Source of the DNA: Endomicrobium sp.
GTDB taxonomy: Bacteria; Elusimicrobiota; Endomicrobiia; Endomicrobiales; Endomicrobiaceae
Direction of reading: 5' to 3'
Length of the DNA: 8,073 nucleotides
Assembly (NCBI GenBank): GCA_031260765.1
Contig: JAISKX010000212.1
Span: forward strand, 1 to 8,073
Positions within the stretch are counted from its first letter, which is position 1. Each line of letters begins with the position of its first letter. The position numbers and the translations under genes are program-made. The notes below the pieces were generated by a model. It was not told the DNA's origin. It ran no database searches and worked only from the letters and a program-made list of their open reading frames with translations. Below, one piece after another: positions 6,802 to 8,073 of the stretch.

Positions 6802-6963
6802 GGTGCGGCGGAGCCGCGATAACACACGGCTGGTTGGAAGCTAAAGTGCGATGGGACGCTCGCTTTGCCTTTTGGCGTCTTTTGACACAATTTGCCTGCT
6901 GATGTAGCGCTGCTACACGGCGCAGGCAAATTCTGCCAAAATACGCTCAAAATGCTTCGCGGA
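6802..6963. repeat. Modular intergenic repeat, copy 3 (full length)
   Basis: It begins directly after the stop codon of the second binding-protein gene with module A (stem 6805-6809/6813-6817, loop GGA), then module B at 6860-6963. The hairpin here is closer to perfect than in copy 1: AATTTGCCTGC pairs fully with GCAGGCAAATT (6922-6932), and CA/TG pairs where copy 1 has a mismatch. The tip TGTAGC-GCT-GCTACA (6903-6917) is identical in both copies. Against copy 1 there are three differences and no gaps across 104 bases. Confidence 0.85.
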
Positions 6964-6979
6964 TGATACATATTGGGAA

Positions 6980-7044
6980 CCTCTCCATATTGACAGGGAG
7001 AGGTCGGAGCAAAGCGACGGGTGAGGGTGGACCGCAAAGCGGTC
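6980..7044. repeat. GC-rich palindromic intergenic repeat
   Basis: CCTCTCC (6980-6986) pairs with GGAGAGG (6997-7003). A linker with AGCAAAGCGACGGGTGAGGGTG follows in two parts, and GACCGC-AAA-GCGGTC closes the unit (7030-7044). It is another REP-like unit, in the style of 309-350 and 3465-3512, placed between the modular repeat and the toxin-antitoxin promoter. Confidence 0.5.
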
Positions 7045-7059
7045 GTTGCTGTTTGCCGT

Positions 7060-7088
7060 TTGTCTTTTAACCGCTTTTTTGATATTAT
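7060..7088 (+). promoter_or_regulatory. Candidate promoter of the toxin-antitoxin operon
   Basis: TTGTCT (7060-7065) and TATTAT (7083-7088) are separated by 17 bases, a good sigma-70 arrangement. They lie 40 bases ahead of the antitoxin start codon, directly after the GC-rich repeat, in the first AT-rich stretch. No transcription start is known. Confidence 0.5.
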
Positions 7089-7099
7089 CCCGTCATTCC

Positions 7100-7119
7100 A
7101 AGACAAAACAAGACAAAAG
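7100..7119 (+). promoter_or_regulatory. Phased direct repeat, possible antitoxin operator
   Basis: AAGACAAAAC (7100-7109) is followed at once by AAGACAAAAG (7110-7119), so the units are repeated at a 10-base period, about one helical turn. The second copy runs into the ribosome binding site AAAGGAG (7116-7122). The position between promoter and start codon would suit autoregulation, usual for type II antitoxins, but binding is inference. Confidence 0.35.
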
Positions 7120-7127
7120 GAGCGAAT

Positions 7128-7397
7128 ATGCCTCAATTAAATAATATTAATGTTGACAATTTTCAAAAGGATGTTTTTGCCGTGTTTGATAAATATGGCG
7201 TTCAAATGAATGAAGCCTTTGATTTGCTGGTGGAAACCCCAGCAAAAAAACATGCTATTTTAAAAAAAGAGGAAATAGCAGATTTACAATCTGTTGCAAG
7301 CCCTGCTTTTCTCAAGAAATTTAAAACATCAGTTAAACAAATGGAAGATGGCGAGTTTGTAGAATATAATTCTCAAACAATGCAGGCGGCAAAATGA
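7128..7397 (+). CDS. Putative antitoxin of YoeB-like toxin
   Basis: This 89-residue protein precedes a YoeB-like toxin and overlaps it by 4 bases (ATGA), the classical antitoxin-first arrangement, which is the main evidence for its role. It does not show the YefM/Phd N terminus normally paired with YoeB. The segment VFDKYGVQMNEAFDLLVE (18-35) is loosely like the helical region of RelB/DinJ-type antitoxins, and the charged C-terminal part (FLKKF...MEDGEFVEY, 61-80) resembles toxin-binding tails of many antitoxins. No clear DNA-binding domain is identified. AAAGGAG (7116-7122), 5 bases before the ATG, is a strong site, as expected for a component made in excess. The gene and its partner look more AT-rich than the transport genes, compatible with horizontal acquisition. 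Confidence 0.75.
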   Translation: MPQLNNINVDNFQKDVFAVFDKYGVQMNEAFDLLVETPAKKHAILKKEEIADLQSVASPAFLKKFKTSVKQMEDGEFVEYNSQTMQAAK

Positions 7398-7660
7398 TAA
7401 GGCGGTTTTCTAAACAAGCAAATAATGAATATTTGTTTTTCTTAGAACGGGATACAAAAAAGTATGATAAAATCAATGAATTGCTTGACGATATAGAAAT
7501 AAACGGAGCAAGTAAAGGCAAAGGAAAACCCGAACCTTTGCTATATAATTTAAAAAAATATTGGAGCAGACATATAAATAAAAAAGACAGATTGATATAT
7601 CGCATTGAAAATGAAATATTACTGATATATAGTTGCGATGGACACTATTCGGATAAGTAA
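7394..7660 (+). CDS. YoeB/Txe family mRNA interferase toxin
   Basis: YoeB toxins bind the ribosome and cut mRNA at the A site, stopping translation until the antitoxin neutralises them. This 88-residue protein keeps the YoeB hallmarks: KINELLDDI (26-34), GKGKPEPL (42-49), YWSRHI (56-61), DRLIYR (65-70) and the terminal CDGHY (81-85). The residues corresponding to E. coli YoeB E46, R65, H83 and Y84 are present as E47, R66, H84 and Y85, so it is probably active. The reference protein ends at the HY pair; this one has three extra residues (SDK). Its start overlaps the antitoxin stop, and only a weak AGGCGG (7384-7389) precedes it, which suggests coupled, lower-level translation. No frameshift is seen. 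A gene symbol is withheld because the partner is not YefM. Confidence 0.92.
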   Translation: MIRRFSKQANNEYLFFLERDTKKYDKINELLDDIEINGASKGKGKPEPLLYNLKKYWSRHINKKDRLIYRIENEILLIYSCDGHYSDK

Positions 7661-7691
7661 ATGGACTCCCAACAAAATGTAGCAGTTAATA

Positions 7692-7697
7692 TATAAT
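7692..7697 (+). promoter_or_regulatory. Consensus -10 hexamer upstream of structured region
   Basis: A perfect TATAAT lies 31 bases after the toxin stop and about 40 bases before the first hairpin of the structured region. No good -35 hexamer stands at 16-18 bases (CCAACA is the best). In such AT-rich sequence a match may be chance. If real, it would start an RNA of about 190 bases ending at the terminator near 7895. Confidence 0.3.
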
Positions 7698-7737
7698 AGC
7701 AGCAAGACAATTTAATATTTGATGGTGTTTTTTGGTG

Positions 7738-7872
7738 GAAGGTTGATGACCTTCTCGTATTTATAGCAATATAAATACACTTCTAACCCAAAAAGTGTCG
7801 CCACTAATTGTTTATATACCCGCATTCGCGGGTATATAATCTTTTGGCGACCTTTGTTTATGGATTAGAAGT
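7738..7872 (+). ncRNA. Unclassified multi-hairpin structured RNA candidate
   Basis: Consecutive perfect stems are visible. (1) GAAGGT/ACCTTC, 7738-7754. (2) GTATTTATA/TATAAATAC, 7757-7778, closed by the GNRA tetraloop GCAA. (3) A long nested arm: ACTTCTAACC (7779-7788) with GG-A-TTAGAAGT (7862-7872); AAAG-T-GTCGCC (7792-7802) with GGCGACCTTT (7846-7855); and a 12-bp hairpin TTATATACCCGC (7812-7823) with its complement at 7828-7839, loop ATTC. Internal loops 7803-7811 and 7840-7845 separate the parts. The layout is not that of a SAM, TPP, FMN, cobalamin, lysine, purine or T-box leader as far as I can tell. It could be a riboswitch or attenuator, a free small RNA or the structured end of an element. 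Stems are seen; transcription and function are inferred. Confidence 0.55.
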
Positions 7873-7895
7873 CATAGATAAAGGTCGTCTTTTTT
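7846..7895 (+). terminator. Intrinsic terminator, mutually exclusive with upstream pairing
   Basis: A 17-bp stem joins 7846-7862 to 7873-7889 (outer part CGACCTTT/AAAGGTCG perfect, three G-U wobbles in all) around a 10-base loop, then a T6 tract at 7890-7895. This is a strong rho-independent terminator for plus-strand transcription. Its 5' arm (7846-7855) and its loop (7863-7872) are the same bases that can pair with 7792-7802 and 7779-7788, so both folds cannot exist at once. It may end the toxin-antitoxin transcript, a small RNA, or act as an attenuator. Confidence 0.75.
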
Positions 7896-7952
7896 ATGCC
7901 CCACAGACCTCTTATCTTATTTCTGCACATACTTGCCAAAAACCAAAAATCA

Positions 7953-7983
7953 TTGAAAAATCAAATTGAAATTGCATTATAAA
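7953..7983 (+). promoter_or_regulatory. Candidate promoter of the last, truncated gene
   Basis: TTGAAA (7953-7958) and TTATAA (7977-7982) lie 18 bases apart, downstream of the terminator and about 70 bases before the start codon at 8051. A second TTGAAA at 7966-7971 is too close to serve with this -10. Bases 7896-7950 show nothing else recognisable. Confidence 0.4.
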
Positions 7984-8000
7984 AATAGAAATGCCGCGTA

Positions 8001-8022
8001 GGGGCAGACCCATGTGTCTGCC
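8001..8022. repeat. Short palindromic repeat in the leader of the last gene
   Basis: GGCAGAC (8003-8009) pairs with GTCTGCC (8016-8022) around CCATGT, preceded by GTAGG. It is a hairpin of a type often seen dispersed in intergenic DNA of many bacteria. It sits 15 bases before AGGAG (8037-8041). Confidence 0.5.
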
Positions 8023-8050
8023 TTAGATGCTAAAAAAGGAGAGTTTTATT

Positions 8051-8073
8051 ATGAAAAAATCAGTATTTATTAT
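8051..8073 (+). CDS. 5' end of a gene with a probable export signal (partial)
   Basis: Only seven codons are visible (MKKSVFI) before the window ends. AGGAG at 8037-8041 lies 9 bases before the ATG, and the start (two lysines then hydrophobic residues) resembles the signal peptides of metQ and the DUF362 protein. Nothing can be said about the product beyond probable export. Confidence 0.6.

Noticed and set aside
6642..7136. 164-codon minus-strand open frame covering the copy 3 repeat and the end of the second binding-protein gene
   Set aside because: Its translation is made mostly of repeat sequence, with a similar stretch appearing opposite copy 1; it is a by-product of the repeat, not a gene.
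7797..7805. GTCGCCACT resembling part of a cobalamin riboswitch
   Set aside because: Only a short chance match; the B12 box and the other conserved segments are absent.

Overview
The window comes from an AT-rich bacterium whose coding density is interrupted by five gene-poor gaps of 210 to 413 bases packed with short GC-rich palindromic repeats. Signal peptides, a lipoprotein signal and strong AGGAG ribosome binding sites show a bacterium. The taxon cannot be fixed from sequence alone; an uncultured anaerobic gut or sediment lineage is only a guess. All recognisable genes lie on the plus strand.

Bases 1-413 hold no gene: a long imperfect inverted repeat (6-192), a 17-base palindrome (264-280) and a GC-rich intergenic repeat. 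Then comes a transport and salvage block: a secreted DUF362 protein (462-1451), the methionine-type ABC importer ATPase MetN (1540-2583) and permease MetI (2576-3256, overlapping metN by 8 bases). After a repeat-filled gap follow the lipoprotein binding protein MetQ (3584-4405) and, 5 bases later, an M20 family amidohydrolase (4411-5568). After another repeat-filled gap comes a second, unrelated periplasmic binding protein of the NMT1/THI5-SsuA type (5779-6801) with no permease of its own in the window. MetN, MetI and MetQ form a complete importer. The M20 enzyme would hydrolyse an N-acyl or amide derivative once inside, so the block looks built for uptake and salvage of methionine or a related sulfur compound.

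The gaps are informative. Directly after the stop codons of metI, the amidohydrolase gene and the second binding protein gene sits the same modular repeat. Two copies carry a 104-base segment that is about 97% identical and folds into one long hairpin. The third copy lacks 92 bases of it, precisely between two GCTT tetranucleotides, and so looks like either an empty site or a clean excision. Both binding-protein genes are preceded by a nearly identical 12-bp stem-loop just 5' of the ribosome binding site.

Bases 7128-7660 encode a compact type II toxin-antitoxin pair: a YoeB-like mRNA interferase with all its expected catalytic residues, and an 89-residue antitoxin that is not a recognisable YefM. 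Its promoter and a helically phased direct repeat lie just upstream.

Bases 7661-8050 contain no gene but carry the most striking signal. From 7738 to 7895 there is a dense series of perfect hairpins, then a 17-bp terminator with a T6 tract whose 5' arm and loop can instead pair with upstream bases. This is the layout of a transcription attenuator, riboswitch or structured small RNA. I cannot match it to a known class. The window ends in the first seven codons of another gene, which has its own candidate promoter.
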